A stretch of DNA of 64,000 nt from Gymnothorax reevesii (taxonomy: Eukaryota > Chordata > Actinopteri > Anguilliformes > Muraenidae), in contig CM056577.1 in NCBI GenBank assembly GCA_029721435.1, positions 119,966,719 through 120,030,718 of the forward strand, read 5' to 3'. The notes under the pieces are model-generated. The model had not been told where the DNA came from. It ran no database searches and was given only the letters and a program-made list of their open reading frames with translations. The position numbers and the translations under genes were made by a program. Positions 33,785 through 46,294 of the stretch are shown in pieces. Within the stretch, counting starts at the first letter, position 1. Every line of letters begins with the position of its first letter.

Positions 33785-35345
33785 ATCCAATCCTATCTGG
33801 CCCTATGTGAAAAAGTAATTGCCCCATAAACCACATAACTGGTTGTGCCACCCTTGGCGACAACAACTGCAATCAAGCATTTGTGATAACTGGCAATGAG
33901 TCTCTGGCATGGTTTGTGAGGTGTGCGTGTTGTTGGGACCTTTCTTTGCGGCTCGTGTTTGTACTGTGTTCATGCTACTCTCTTTCTCTCTGTTGTTGCG
34001 CTTAGCCTCCGTATACTACCGGGCATTACAGTTTCTCACATAGCTGTGGAGGAAATGTCGCCCACTCTTCTTTGCAGGATCGTTTTTATTCAGCCACATT
34101 GGAGGGTTTTCGAGCATGAATGGCCTGTTTAAGGTGATGTCACAGCATCTCAAACGGATTTAAGTCTGGACTTTGACTAGGCCACTCCAAAACCTTCATT
34201 TTCTTTTTTTCAAGCCGTTCAGTGGTGGACTGGTGTGGTTTGGATCATGGTCCTGCAGCATAACCCAAGTGGACTTGAGCTTGAGGTCACGTACTGAGGG
34301 TCAGACATTCTCCTTCAGGATTTTCAGGTAGAGAGCAGAATTCATGGTTCCATCAATTACGGCAGATCATCCAGGCCCTGAAACAGAAAAGCAGCCCCAG
34401 ACCATCACACTACCACCACCATGTTTGACTATTGGTATGATGTTCGTTTTATGAAATGCTGTGCTAGTTTTACGCCAGATTTAACGGGATGCACACCTTC
34501 CAAAAAATTTAACTTTTGTCTCGTCAGACCACAGAATATTTTCTCAAAAGTCTTGGGGATCATCAAGATGTTTTTTGGCAAATGTGAGACAAAGCTTTGT
34601 GTTCTTTTTGGTCAGCTGTGGATTTTGCCTTGGAACTCTCCCTTGGATGCCATTTTTGCCCAGTCTCTTTCTTATTGTTGAATCATGAACACTGACTTTA
34701 ACTGAGGCGGGTGAGGCCTGCAGTTCTTTAGATGTTGTTCTGGATTTTTTTTGTGACCTCCTGGATGAGTCAGCAATGCGCTCTTAAAGTAATTTTGGTA
34801 GCCCAGCCACTCCTGGGAATGTTCCAAGTTTTCTCCACTTGTGGATACTGGCTCTCACTGTGGTTCAATGGAGTCCCAAAGCCTTAGAAATGGTTTTATC
34901 CCTTTCCAGACTGATCAATTTCAATGATTGTGTTTCTCATCTGTTCTTGAATTTCTTTAAATTGCAGCATGATGTGTTGCTTTTTGAGATCTTTTAGCCT
35001 ACTTCATTTTGTGAGACAGGTTCTATTTAAGAGATTTCTTGATTCAACAGTTCTGGCAGTAATCAGGCCTGGATGTGGATAATGAAATTGAACTCAAAAT
35101 GTGGTTAATCAGTTAGTTCATGATTTAACAAGGGGGGAGCGATTACTTTTTCACATAGGGCCAGGAAGATATGGATAGCTTTTTTCTCATAATAAACGAA
35201 ATCATCATTTACGAACAGCACTTGTATTTACTCAGGTTATTTTTGTCTCATATTAAAATTTGTTTGATGATTTGAAACATTGAAGTGCGACAAATATGCA
35301 AAAAAAAAAAGAAATCAGGAAGGGAGTAAATACTTTTTCACAGCA
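33785..35345 (-). mobile_element. Degenerate Tc1-like transposon, second family
   Basis: Subterminal inverted words ATCTGGCCCTATGTGAAAAA (left) and TTTTTCACATAGGGCCAGG (right) and a right terminus …TTTTTCACAGCACTGTA mark a Tc1 family different from the CAACCCCAATTCC group. The minus strand holds a decayed transposase, readable only in short pieces. About 85 bp of unrelated sequence interrupts it near 33922-34010. The left outermost repeat is missing. The region on to 37140 has further unclassifiable transposon-like fragments and no gene. Confidence 0.75.
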
Positions 35346-35349
35346 CTGT

Positions 35350-37140
35350 ATGTTTTTAGTTATGTGAAGATTGAAGTAAAACCCATGTTTTTTTTTTCTT
35401 TTTCATCATGTAGACAAACCAATATTGGAGCGTCATTGAAGCCATATCGATAAAGGAGATATAAAAAGATGTATTAAGACGTAACTTACTGCACAAAAAA
35501 AAAAGAAAACATGCCATTTCTGACTGGAAAAAGTATTTGCTTTGTTCCAAGATAGCTGGCATTGCCCCTTTCATCAGAAACAACTCCAAGATGGCGGTTC
35601 TCATAACTGTTTACAACTCTCTCTCATTGATTGGAAGAGAGTTTTATGTACTACTCCATGCAAATTTCTTTCAGCTGTGCATTTTTGGAAGGGTTTCTAG
35701 CACAGCCCATTCCAAATTTCCCCACGGTATATCAATTTGATTTAGAATGCCCGCGGGATCAGGACCGGGCTTCAACTCAGCCATTCCAGAACCCTCAGTT
35801 TCATTCTTTTCAGCCATTCCTTGAAGGATTGACTGAAAAGTTTGGGGCAACAGCCATTTTATCATCTTTCAACTGAATTTCAATCTATTGACGGATGGTC
35901 TTTCACTTTCCACTAGCACCGTCTGGTATAATGATCAAAAATTCATAGTAGATTCTAAGATGGTGAGCTGCCCTGGCCCTTATGTGGCCTGGTACCAGAA
36001 CGTTTCCACAACCATGGTATTACAGCTGGTATCACGGTCTTATCAAATGCTGTTTATGGATTTTTGTCAAACTTGTCCCCTCGTAATGCACCAAATAACT
36101 CATCTGTCCTGAAGTCCTGGCCTTCACCTTGATGTTCATTGGCAAATTTTTGTCCTGCTGTTTTCTCTGGGGAGCAAAGTTGTCCTCCTGGCACAGCTCC
36201 CATGTGGATCAAATTTGGGCAGCCTCTTTAATGGTAGACCCATGCTCTTTCATGTCAGCAGTGGGGAAAAACAAGCTTTAGGCCCTGTAATTGAATATTG
36301 AGGTCCTTGGAGACTTCTTTCAACTGGCTCTCATGCTGAACTCTCGGGTGGCCTGGTCTAGACAATCTAGGCATGGTGATGCCACCCCCTTCAACCACAA
36401 AAACTCAACCAAGCTATATGTCTCAGGTGTAAATAAAACAGGGACCTTCAAGATCCTGTCTAACAGTGTTCTCCCTATGTGGCCCTGAACTAGTGCACCT
36501 CATTAAGGTTTCATGCAAGTTGTCACAAATTTTGGGGTGTACTTACTTTTTCTTTGTAATATTGCATTAATATTTAGTAGATTACACAGTGAACTTAACA
36601 AGGTAAATTTAGCAGGATATTTTTTATATCACATTTATATCATATCAGTGTTGATGAGAAGAAAATCAAATGCCTGTTGAAAAAATTCAGAAATTTACAT
36701 GAAGCGCACTTGCTTTTTTCCCTGACAGCATCTATCAAATATTAAAGAGAAACAACAGTCTTACATTCTCATTCCAAATGAACCATTCTAACCCAACGCC
36801 CACTAAAATTAGGCAGTGTACTTGAGGGGAAAAAAAATGGAACGTTAGATTTATTTAAAAATGTTATGTCAAGCAGTTCCACACAAATGAGTTGAGCAAA
36901 TTCAATTTATTTTATTCATTAACCTGGCCAAAAATCTTAAAACTTAATGGGGAGTTACTTAAAGAAATTGAGTGGAACCACTTGACATATATTCAAATAC
37001 ATCCAACAGTTCATTCAAGCATTTTGCCTGCAAGCCACTGTATGATAAAACCACAAACTGTCTGAGATTTGGGGAGCAGACTCTGTACTTTTACATCTCA
37101 GTTCAAAACTTACCTACAGCAAAACGATTTGAGAGGTGTG
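35350..37140. other. Intergenic, decayed repeats
   Basis: No gene is supported. The text at 36120-36740 resembles the antisense of a decayed Tc1-type element (a terminal word near 36530-36550) but I cannot pair its ends. Confidence 0.4.
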
Positions 37141-37144
37141 ACTG

Positions 37145-38612
37145 GACTGTTACCTCTGTCTCAAATTTACCCTTTCTTAGCAAGGTTCTCGAAAAAGTTG
37201 TCTACAATCAACTGAACAACTACGTAATGAGTAATGACCTGTTTGATGATTTTCAGTCCGGTTTTAGATCCCACCATAGCACAGAAACCACTCTTGTGAA
37301 GGTTTTAAATGATCTTCACATTAATACAGACTCCGGTAAAGTCTCAATCCTTGTGCTCTTGGATCTCAGTGCCGCGTTCGACACTGTCGATCATGGGATC
37401 TTACTAGACAGACTACACAATTGGATGGGATTATCTGGGTCTGTCCTAAACTAGCTGACCACTTATATACTAGACAGGGACTTCTTTGTTTCTATTGAAC
37501 TTTTTGTGTCAGACAAAGTTGCTGTAACTTGTGGGGTTCCACAAGGTTCAATCCTTGGTCCGCTTCTCTTTAATTTATATATGCTTCCGCTTTGGCACAT
37601 TATAAAGAAACACAACGTGCAATATCATAACTATGCGAATGACACAAAACTCTATATTTCCCTTTCACCCAATGATTTGAGTGCTGTAGAAACATTAATC
37701 AAATGCATTAAGGACATTAATACATGGATGAACCAAAATTTTCTGCAACTTAACAGTGAGAAAACTGAAATTACAATTATAGGTGCAAAATCAAAGAGAC
37801 AGCTAATCGCAGACTACCTCAGATCCTTTTCCCTTGACTGTAAAGAACATGCCAGAAATCTTGGGGTTATCATAGATGCTGATCTTAACTTTAACAATCA
37901 TATTAATAATGTCACAAGATTATCTTTCTTTCACCTAAAAAATATTTCTAAAATCAGAGGGTTTCTGCCAAATTCTGACGCTGAAAAACTTGTAAATGCA
38001 TTTGTAACTAGTAGACTTGACTATTGCAATGGTCTCTTCCCTGGACTCCCTCAAAAATCTATTAAACGGCTGCAGATCATTCAGAATGCTACAGCACGAA
38101 TTTTAACTAAAACCAAGAAAAATGAACATATCATTCTGGTTTTGAGGACCTTGCAGTGGCTTCCAGTACATGCCAGAATTGATTTTAAAATTCTTCTTAT
38201 TGTTTACAAGGCACTGAATGGCCTTGCTCCAAACTATATTAAAAAAAAATGCTTGTCCCATATGAACCAACTAGAAGCCTTAGATCATCAGCCAATGGTG
38301 TTCTTGTAGTTCCTCGCATACGCTGTAAAGCTGGAGAAGCTTCTTTCAGTTATTATGCCCCAAGTACATGGAATGCCCTTCCAAGGGATATCAGAGATGC
38401 CCCCACACTTAGCTCTTTCAAAAGCAAACTTAAAACATTTCTTTTTAGTGTCATTTTTAGCTAGTCTGAGCTTTCTTTGTGTATGTCTCTCTGTTGGATT
38501 GCTGTTTTTTTTTCTCAATATTTTTAATATTTATATGTATGCTTACTCCTGTGAAGCACATTGTGTTTGGGTATGAAATGTGCTCTAAAAATAAATTTTC
38601 TTCTTTCTTCTT
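37145..38612 (+). mobile_element. L2-like LINE, 5'-truncated
   Basis: This is the 3' part of a non-LTR retrotransposon. Reverse transcriptase motifs run in order: SNLPFLSKVLEKVVYNQL, QSGFRSHHSTETTL, ILVLLDLSAAFDTVDHGILL, then CGVPQGSILGPLLFNLY. A typical L2/CR1-type C-terminal region follows (CNGLFPGLPQKS, LQWLPVHARI, APSTWNALP). The 3' end is an AATAAATTTTC-type tail with TTC repeats at 38590-38612. It is truncated at the start of the polymerase domain. Confidence 0.88.
37155..38464 (+). pseudogene. L2-like reverse transcriptase, broken
   Basis: This would copy LINE RNA into DNA at the target site. The frame is interrupted by an in-frame TAG at 37452-37454. A frameshift in the A run at about 38240-38248 moves the last 70 residues to another frame. 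The catalytic box reads YANDTKLY (about 37634-37657) instead of YADD, so the first catalytic Asp is replaced by Asn. Any one of these would inactivate it. The remainder is well preserved, suggesting moderate age. Confidence 0.87.
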
Positions 38613-39097
38613 CTGCTGCTGACAAGATTCCCTTTGAGACTATAAAGTGAAGTAAAGCCTTCTAAATTTCTCTATAAACAGTGCTGTGACATTAGCAAAT
38701 TGTGTCCAAACTTTTGACTGGTGCTGTATGTCAGCAGTGTACCATGGATATAGGAATTTTACCAATTGACCAGGAAAAGGCTTTTGACAGGATGGACCAT
38801 GGCTTTTTATTCTCTGCTCTTAGAGCCTTTGGATTTGGGGAAAACTTCATAACTTGGGTTAGTTTATTTTAAAATGAAGCTACTTGTCTAGTTAAGGTAG
38901 GTGGTGGGTTAAGCCGACCCATTAATGTTAGAAGAGGAATCAGACAGGGCTGCCTCATCTCTGGACAGCTGTACAGCACAGCCAAAGAGCCTTTTCTCAA
39001 AATTAAGGGACAGTCTCAATGGTTTTTCTCTCCCATGGTCTTCTCATGGTCATATTATTGTATCTGCTTATGCTGACTATGTAACTGTTTTTATTAA

Positions 39098-41294
39098 GGA
39101 TCTAAGGGACTGGAGGCCACTCACTCTTCAGTGCTATGATGCGAAAATATTAGCAAAATGTATAGCATTGCGTATAAAGAATGTCCTGCATGATATTATA
39201 CATCATGACCAGTCTGGTTTTATACAAGGTAGAAATATTTCAAATAATATAAGACAATTACTTGAAATTATAGAATATTATGATAAAATAAAAAAACCAG
39301 GTTTGATTTTTATAGCAGACCTTGAGAAAGCCTTTGATAAAATCAGATGGGATTTCATCTACCAATGTTTAGAATTTTTTAACTTTGGTAAATCTTTAAT
39401 ACAGTGGGTTAAAGTAATGTATCATAACTCCGTCTCCAAAATTATAAATAATGGTTATCTCTCAAACCCCATTATACTCTCTCGGGGAGTAAAACAGGGC
39501 TGCCCGTTATCACCGTATCTGTTTATTATGGCAATAGAAGTACTTGCTATAAAAATACGAGCAAATAATAATATCAAAGGTCTAGAAATGCCAGATCTAA
39601 ATACAAAAATTTCAATGTATGCCGATGATACCATTTTTTTACTGAATTCCGATTATGAAACACTTCAGTGTCTTACAAAAGACCTGGATGAATACTCAAA
39701 ACAATCTGGGCTGAACCCTAATTACGAAAAATGTCAAATACTGAGACTTGGTTCCTTGAAAAATAAAAATTTCACTCATCCATGCAATCTACCACTTCAC
39801 TGGACAGATGGACCGGTCAATGTTCTCGGTATACACATTCCAGAAGATATTAGTGAAATTTCAACGGTTAATTTCAATAATAAACTGAGTAAAATTGAAA
39901 AAATTCTGCTCCCATGGAAAGGGAAACATTTGACCATTTATGGCAAAATAACTCTGATTAATTCATTAATTGTATCCCAGTTTACATATTTATTCATGGC
40001 ATTACCAACTCCTAAAGAATCATTTTTCAAAATGTATGAACAGAAGATATTTAAATTTATATGGAATGACAAACCTGATAAAATTAAACGTGTGTATTTC
40101 TACAATGATTATGTATCTGGTGGCCTAAAATTATTAAATTTAAAAGCCTTAAATCTTTCACTGAAGGCCTCCCTTATTCCAAAATTCTATCTCAATTCAA
40201 ACTGGTTTTCCAGTAAGTTACTTAAAAGTGTCCATCCTATGTTTGAAAAAGGATTCTTCCCATTCCTGCAGATTAAACCTGTGCATATTAAGTTAATTAC
40301 TGACATGTTTTTTAGTGTTTCCACCTTTCTGGAAGAAGCTCTACAGAGTTGGTTGCAATTTCAGTTTCATCCACCAGAAAATACAGAAGAAGTTCTGCAA
40401 CAAATAATATGGTTAAATTCCAATATACTTGTTGATAGAAGAATGATTTTCTGGAAACGCATGTTCGATAACGGAATTATTTTTTTAAAGGATATAGTGA
40501 ATGAGGAAAATAAAATTATGTCCCACAGACAATTAACTAGTGTTTATGGAACTGTCTGCACACTGCAACAATATAATCAACTTATTGGAGCTTTACCAAA
40601 TACTTGGAAATCAAAAATTATTAAAAGACCAGGAGGACATTTAGTCTGTCTGCCTCAAATGAAAATGGTACAATGGTTAAAGAAAATAAAGATTAATAAA
40701 CATATATACACATTTTACTTAAGAACAAAGAATTTAGTTGCGACACCATATAGAATTCTAGATAGTTGGGAAAATTTGTTAGACACACCAGTTCCATGGA
40801 ATAAAGTCTTCAAAATTCTTTACAATACATCACTTGATCCGAAGATAAGATATTTTCAATATAAGCTAATATATAAGTTTCTAGCAACAAAAAAGATGCT
40901 AAATATCTGGGGAATTGAGCCGTCACCCCTCTGTCGATTCTGTCAAGAGGAAGCGGAGTCAGTAGTCCATTTGTTTTGGTACTGTCCTGTAACAGCCCTT
41001 TTTTGGATAAAGGTGCAAAATTGGATATCTCAGTATAATAGTATACAACTAGATTTATTTAAGGTATTACTGGGTGATGTAACTAAAGAAAAACACCAAA
41101 TATGTAATATAATTGTATATCTTGCAAAAATATTTATTTTCAAGTTGACATCTGTTGGGGAGTTAAGACTTGAGAGATTCAAGAATTTTGTCATGTATTA
41201 CAGTAGAATTGAGTGTGCGATGGCCTATGAGACGGGTCTTGTAATTTATGCCAAAAGATGGGATAAAATTCGGGAGGCTGAAGGTTGGGAATAA
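39098..41294 (+). CDS. L1 ORF2 fragment: reverse transcriptase and C-terminal domain
   Basis: About 730 codons without a stop. The frame also continues upstream through the host L1 to an ATG at 38925, giving a chance 789-residue fusion frame. Motifs: DWRPLTL at the junction, HHDQSGFIQGRNISNN, IADLEKAFDKIRWDF, SRGVKQGCPLSPYLFIMAIE and the intact catalytic box YADD at 39618-39629. The C-terminus has a CRFC…HLFWYC motif (about 40933-40990), a CCHC-like nucleic-acid-binding motif usual in L1 ORF2. No start codon of its own or endonuclease is present, so it is not autonomous, but the open frame indicates a young insertion. Confidence 0.88.
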
Positions 41295-41581
41295 CAAAGA
41301 GATGGAATGGATGAGCTAATGGTTACAAATACCAAAAATATAAAACTCTGTGAATGTAATCCTTATTGTATTGTATTTTATTTTATTATTATTATTATTA
41401 TTTTTTTTTTTAAACTTATTTTTTTATTTTTTTATTTTTTATTTTTTTTTGTTTTTTGTGGGTGTGTGTTTTGTTGGGTGATGGTAGGAGGATTCATACT
41501 TAATTATATAACTGATTAAATTAATAAAGTTGTCCTCCAAAGTGGGGGGGTGGTGGCGGGAGAAAAAAAAAAAAAAAAAAA
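39098..41581 (+). mobile_element. L1 LINE, 5'-truncated, nested
   Basis: L1-type retrotransposon inserted into the older L1. It has the ORF2 polymerase region, a 3' UTR with an AT/T-rich part at 41380-41450, a polyadenylation signal AATAAA at 41523-41528 and a genomic A tail at 41563-41581. The endonuclease half is missing through 5' truncation, as is usual for L1 insertions. I could not identify target duplications with confidence. Confidence 0.88.
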
Positions 41582-43082
41582 GGGACGGTGGGCTGTGCTT
41601 AATTGCCTCAGACTGTATGAGAGAGACTCATCAGTAAAATTCAACTGGGGGAAATATGAAGCCCTGCAGATAGTGCAGTGGACAGGGGAGACAGTCCCCA
41701 GTCTGCCTGGTGGTCTGCAATGGGGGAGGTGTGGTCTTAAGACCCTGGGAGTGTATATTGGTATTAATGATTTTCAGGAGAGGAATTGGGAGGGTGTAGT
41801 GGAGACAGTGGATGCTAAGTTATCTAAATGGAAATGGCTGCTAGCCCAGCTGTCATATAGAGTAAGAGTTCTAATAATAACTTGGTTGTCTCAACTCTCT
41901 GGTACAGGCTAATTGTTTTATCTCCACTACAGGGCTTAGATGAGGAGGTCCAAAGGCTGTTGGCGGTTGTCTTCCGGTCAGCTACAGGCCTGTATCTTCC
42001 AGTAGAAGGAGAAGGACAGGGATTAATAGACATTTCGTCAAGGATAAAGGCCTTCAGACTTAAAACGGCACAGAGGCTTCTTTATGACTGCGGAGCAGGA
42101 TGGCTAGACCCAGCTAACTTGCTACTTCGCAAAGCTGGCCGGATAGGCTATGACAAACAGCTATTCCTGGTGAATTTGGATGAGGTGGACATCACCTGGC
42201 TCGCGCCTTTCTATACTTCAGTCCTGCGAGCATGGCGAATACTACAAGCCTCCAGAGATCCAGATGAAACACCAGAGATGTGGATTTTTGAGGAGCCACT
42301 GTTTTTTAATGACTTTGTCAAGACCGGAGTTTTATCGTCAGCGAGCGTTAGATCCTGCCCTGTGAGAAGCTAGCTGTGTCAAACTGGGACACCTTATGAA
42401 GGTCTTCCAGACTGCTGTCAAGAATTGTCAGAGAGGTTTGTGCCTTTTTCTCTGAGCCCCTCAGAGCATTTGCTGAAAACTGTACTCTGTCTGACCAATG
42501 GGATGATGAATGTGAGTACAGCTTTCAATCTCTGACAGTCACTACTGCTGTAGGGGAATGGCGGGAGGGAGGGAACCAACTTCTGTAATTTAGAACCCCA
42601 CAGCTGTACGTTTTCAATGCGATGGGAAAGAAAGCAGCTTATATTAACTGTGTTAAGGTTTTACACTTGTGCTCTTTGGCTGGGTTGAGAGCATCGAGGT
42701 GGGCTGAGGTTTTTGGCTCAGATACTTCCCCGAAAGGCTGCTGGCGGTCCCTGTACAAGACCCTAGTTGACAAACGGACAGGTGGCTTCCAGTGGAGGAT
42801 TGCACATGGGGCAATAGCTACAAACAGACACGTAGCATGCCTGAATCCTAGTACTGGGGAGGGATATCCTTTTTGTTTTCAAACTGAAACACTCATTAAT
42901 TTATTGATTGCTCAGGGTTACTGGATTTACACTATCTGTTGGAATTATGGTTTTCTGGTTTGGGGGAGTGTTTTTCTCACAATTTATTTATCTTTGGTCC
43001 CACGTACTCCTTAAGGGAAAAACAGGTACATGTACTTCTTAACTTTGTCAGGAATGGCAAATTCAGTAATTAGGTTAACACG

Positions 43083-46000
43083 CAGTGGCGGCTCGTGAAT
43101 TGGCAACAGGGGAAGCCCAAACGATCCCTTAATGTTAATGATTGTTCATCACCTGTTTTCAATCATTCATTTAAACAGTGGAGGGTCGTCGGCCGTAACA
43201 AAGTTAAGCCAAAACCTCGCCCTTCAAAGCTTAATGACTTAAAGGAACAGTCCACCGTATTTTCATAATGAAGTATGTTTTTCTATGAAATGAGACGAGA
43301 TGATACGTACCTCTCCGAGCTTTGAGCGATCACCCAGTCAGCCAGACAGGCTGCCACTCCTGTTAGCATTTGTAGCTAGACTAATTGTGGTCAACGGTAT
43401 TTTTCGGGGCTGTAGTTAGATGCGACCAAAGTCCTCCACGTTTTTCCTGTTTACATAGGTTTATATGACCAGTGACATGAGTTCGGGTTCGGGGACGCAA
43501 ATCGAAAAGTGGCTTTTTCTATGCTGTGGGAAGTGCGTACTATAATGACAGACGTAGAAACACCTTCTGCGCGCTTCGACAGCGCATTGATACCTTCACT
43601 TCTGATTTCTTTTCTCTCCCACGACCCCCCCTACTTCCGTAAATACAACCAACGTGACTGCTCTGCACTACTTGGTACACAGTCAGGAAGCCAGAGTTTG
43701 CAGAAAATTATAAATAAGGGATAATTAACGAGAAGGTGTGCATTCCACGGTTTTAATGCATGACGCGGAGTTCGCGTCGGGTGGTTGCCTCCGCGAAGAG
43801 CATTTAAACCGTGGAATGCTCACCTTCGAGTTGATTATCCCGCTCATACCATGGTCATTTGCCAGCAATATCAAATCGCAGCATTAATCTGAAACGGAGA
43901 TTATGCATAACCCAACATTATGCGCGATTATGCGGACTGTAGCTTACTTGCTACCCACAATTACAATGAACTTATGACGGTTTCCGCAGTCAGCGAGCTG
44001 AAATCAGTCTGCTGGCATAGCACGTAGCTAGCGAACTGTCAGCAGTCGTTGATACATGAAGTGGACTTGTTTGCTTCATTTGTAACCGTTCTCAATTACA
44101 ATCTTTTAATGGATAAAGCCTGATTTTTTCGCTGCTGTAATATTTACAGTCATTATCGCTTGAGTACGAGTCAGCGAGGTGAAATCAGTCTGCGGGCAAA
44201 GCATGTGGCTTGCGAACCTTCACTTCACTTCTTCACATACGATTAATCTTCGTCCGTTTCTTCTTTCCTCTCACGGTCCATTTCGGCTAGCTCCTCCTCG
44301 GTATATCCCGGTTCAAATACATATGGCTCCGGCTCCGCCACAAGCCAGTCGTCGGCATCTATGTCCTCCATTTGAAAATGTTCCATAGTAGCACACTTGA
44401 TTATTTTCTTTTATACCATGGTCTGGGTGAATACCTTTTTCTAATTTTTTCTAATTGGCTGGCGGCTGGCAGGTATGCATTAAAACCGTGGAACCGCACA
44501 GGTAGTTCGGCTACGGTCGTTTCACCATTCGAAATTCATCCACTACCCAACTTGTAACCATAGCAATGTTAGAGCTGATATTTGACTTGGTGCAACAGAA
44601 ACCTAGCAGCTCATTTATTTCCACTGAATTTAGCGGCGTCATATAAGTGCGTCCTGCGGGGCGGTTAACAATGGGTACTCAAGCGATAATGACCGTAAAT
44701 ATTGTAGCAGCGAAAAAATCAGGCTTTATCCATTAGTAACTGTGTGCGGTTACAAATGAAGCTAACGTGTCCACTTCATGTATCAGCAACTGCTGGCAGT
44801 TCGCTAGCTACCTGCTATGCCAGCAGACTGATTTCACCTCACTGACTCGTACTCAAGCGATAACGACCGTAAATATTATAGCAGCGAAAAAATCAGGCTT
44901 TGTCCATTAAAAGATTGTAATTGAGTGCGGTTACAAATGAAGCTAACGTGTCCACTTCATGTATCAGCGACTGCTGACAGTTCGCTAGCTACATGCTATG
45001 CCAGCAGACTGATTTCAGCTCGCTAACTGCGGAAACCGTCATAAGTTCATTGTAATTGTGGGTAGCAAGTAAGCTACAGTCCGCATAATCGCGCATAATG
45101 TTGGGTTATGCATAATCTCCGTTTCAGATTAATGCTGCAATTTGATATTGCTGGCAAATGACCATGGTATAAGCGGGATAATCAACTCGAAGGTGAGCAT
45201 TCCACGGTTTAAATGCTCTTCGCGGAGGCAACCACCCGACGCGAACTCCGCGTCGTGCATTAAAACCGTGGAATGCACACCTTCTCGTTAATTATCCCTT
45301 ACTTATAATTTTCTGCAAGTGTCTGGCTTCCTGACTGTGTACCAAGTAGAGCAGTGCAGTCACGTTGGTTGTATTTACGGAAGTAGGGGGGGTAGTGGGA
45401 GAGAAAAGAAATCAGAAGTGAAGGTATCAATGCGCTGTCGAAGCGCGCAGAAGGTGTTACTACGTCTGTCATTATAGTACGCACTTCCCACAGCATAGAA
45501 AAAGCCACTTTTGGATTTGCGTCCCCGAACCCGAACTCATGTCACTGGTCATATAAACCTATGTAAACAGAAAAAACGTGGAAGACTTTGGTCGCATCTA
45601 ACTACAGCCCCGAAAAATACCGTTGACCACAATTAGTCTAGCTACAAATGCTAACAGGAGTGGCAGCCCGTCTGGCTGACTGGGTGATCGCTCAAAGCTC
45701 GCAGTGGTACATATCATCTCGTCTCATTTCATAGAAAAACATATTTCATTATGAAAATACGGTGGACTGTTCCTTTAAACCTTTCGCAGTTCACTTTTCT
45801 TGATCAGAAGTTGCTCATACGAATTGTTAGAAGAACAGTCAGTTGAGTCAAATTTATTTTCGATAGCATTGTTATACATTGCACCACGAAATTGAGGGGT
45901 TTTCTTTCACACATAAATTACGACATTAATTACCATAGGCCTACGCTAAAAATTCCGTGCTCAAGAAGCTCACGAAACGGCATAGATGCGCAAATTGATT

Positions 46001-46294
46001 AGTGAGGCTCATTAAGCAATAAGCTGTGCATTATCGCATTCTTTTCTTCTATATTAAGATTGTAGAAAATGGACTGCCGTGGCTTCTTGTGAAAGAAGCC
46101 TCGCAAACTAATTTATAAAGACTTGTTGATAATTTGCGTCGTCATTTGCTATCGAAAAAAAATTTGATTGTCCTGCAACCAATTTGTACGAGCAACTACT
46201 GATAAAGAAAAGTGAACTACGAAATGTTGAAGTCATTAAGCTTTGAAGGACGAGGTCCTGGCTTTCCTTTGTTACGGCCGACGAGCCGCCGCTG
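43083..46294. mobile_element. Large hAT-like foldback element carrying a small ORF
   Basis: Termini CAGTGGCGGCTCGTG (left) and the inverse of CAGCGGCGGCTCGTCGG (right) with 8-bp flanks TTAACACG (43075-43082) and TTAACACC (46295-46302). The arms are very long inverted repeats: about 43184-44200 pairs with about 44650-46294, for example TTCCGTAAATACAACCAACG at 43635-43654 against its inverse in the 45300s. The right arm holds an extra inner hairpin (about 45783-46230) and a tandem duplication of about 185 bp (44676-45040). The unpaired centre contains the small ORF on the minus strand. There is no transposase. Confidence 0.85.
44243..44371 (-). CDS. 42-residue acidic ORF resembling the N-terminus of fish P2X7-like proteins
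   Basis: The minus strand runs from ATG at 44371 to TAA at 44245-44243: MEDIDADDWLVAEPEPYVFE, then PGYTEEELAEMDRERKEETD and ED. It is too short for most ORF finders. The PY.FEP.YTEEEL pattern is what I recall from the N-terminal region of fish proteins with a P2X7 intracellular-like zinc-binding domain, many of which are transposon-associated. The zinc-binding part is absent. The ORF sits in the non-palindromic centre of the foldback, and codons show no damage. It could be a captured exon or a remnant of the parent autonomous element. A splice donor is not evident, and expression is unknown. Confidence 0.5.
   Translation of the reverse strand: MEDIDADDWLVAEPEPYVFEPGYTEEELAEMDRERKEETDED

Larger units (their letters stand above)
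38733..43014 (+). mobile_element. Older Tx1-like L1, split by a younger L1
   Basis: The 5' piece (38733-39097) encodes EKAFDRMDHGFLFSALRAFG, then INVRRGIRQGC and AYADYVTVFIK, where the catalytic box is YADY. The 3' piece (41582-43014) resumes directly with CLRLYERDSSVKFNWGKYEA, then GVYIGINDFQERNWEGVV and a C-terminal region (AGLRASRWAEVFGS, GGFQWRIAHGAIATNRH). The pieces join across the insertion in the order expected for Tx1/Swimmer-type L1s. Several frame changes and stops are present (for example near 41912 and 42373). Confidence 0.8.

Noticed and set aside
38925..41294. 789-residue frame as one protein
   Set aside because: The first about 58 codons come from the host Tx1-like L1 and the rest from the inserted L1; the join is accidental.
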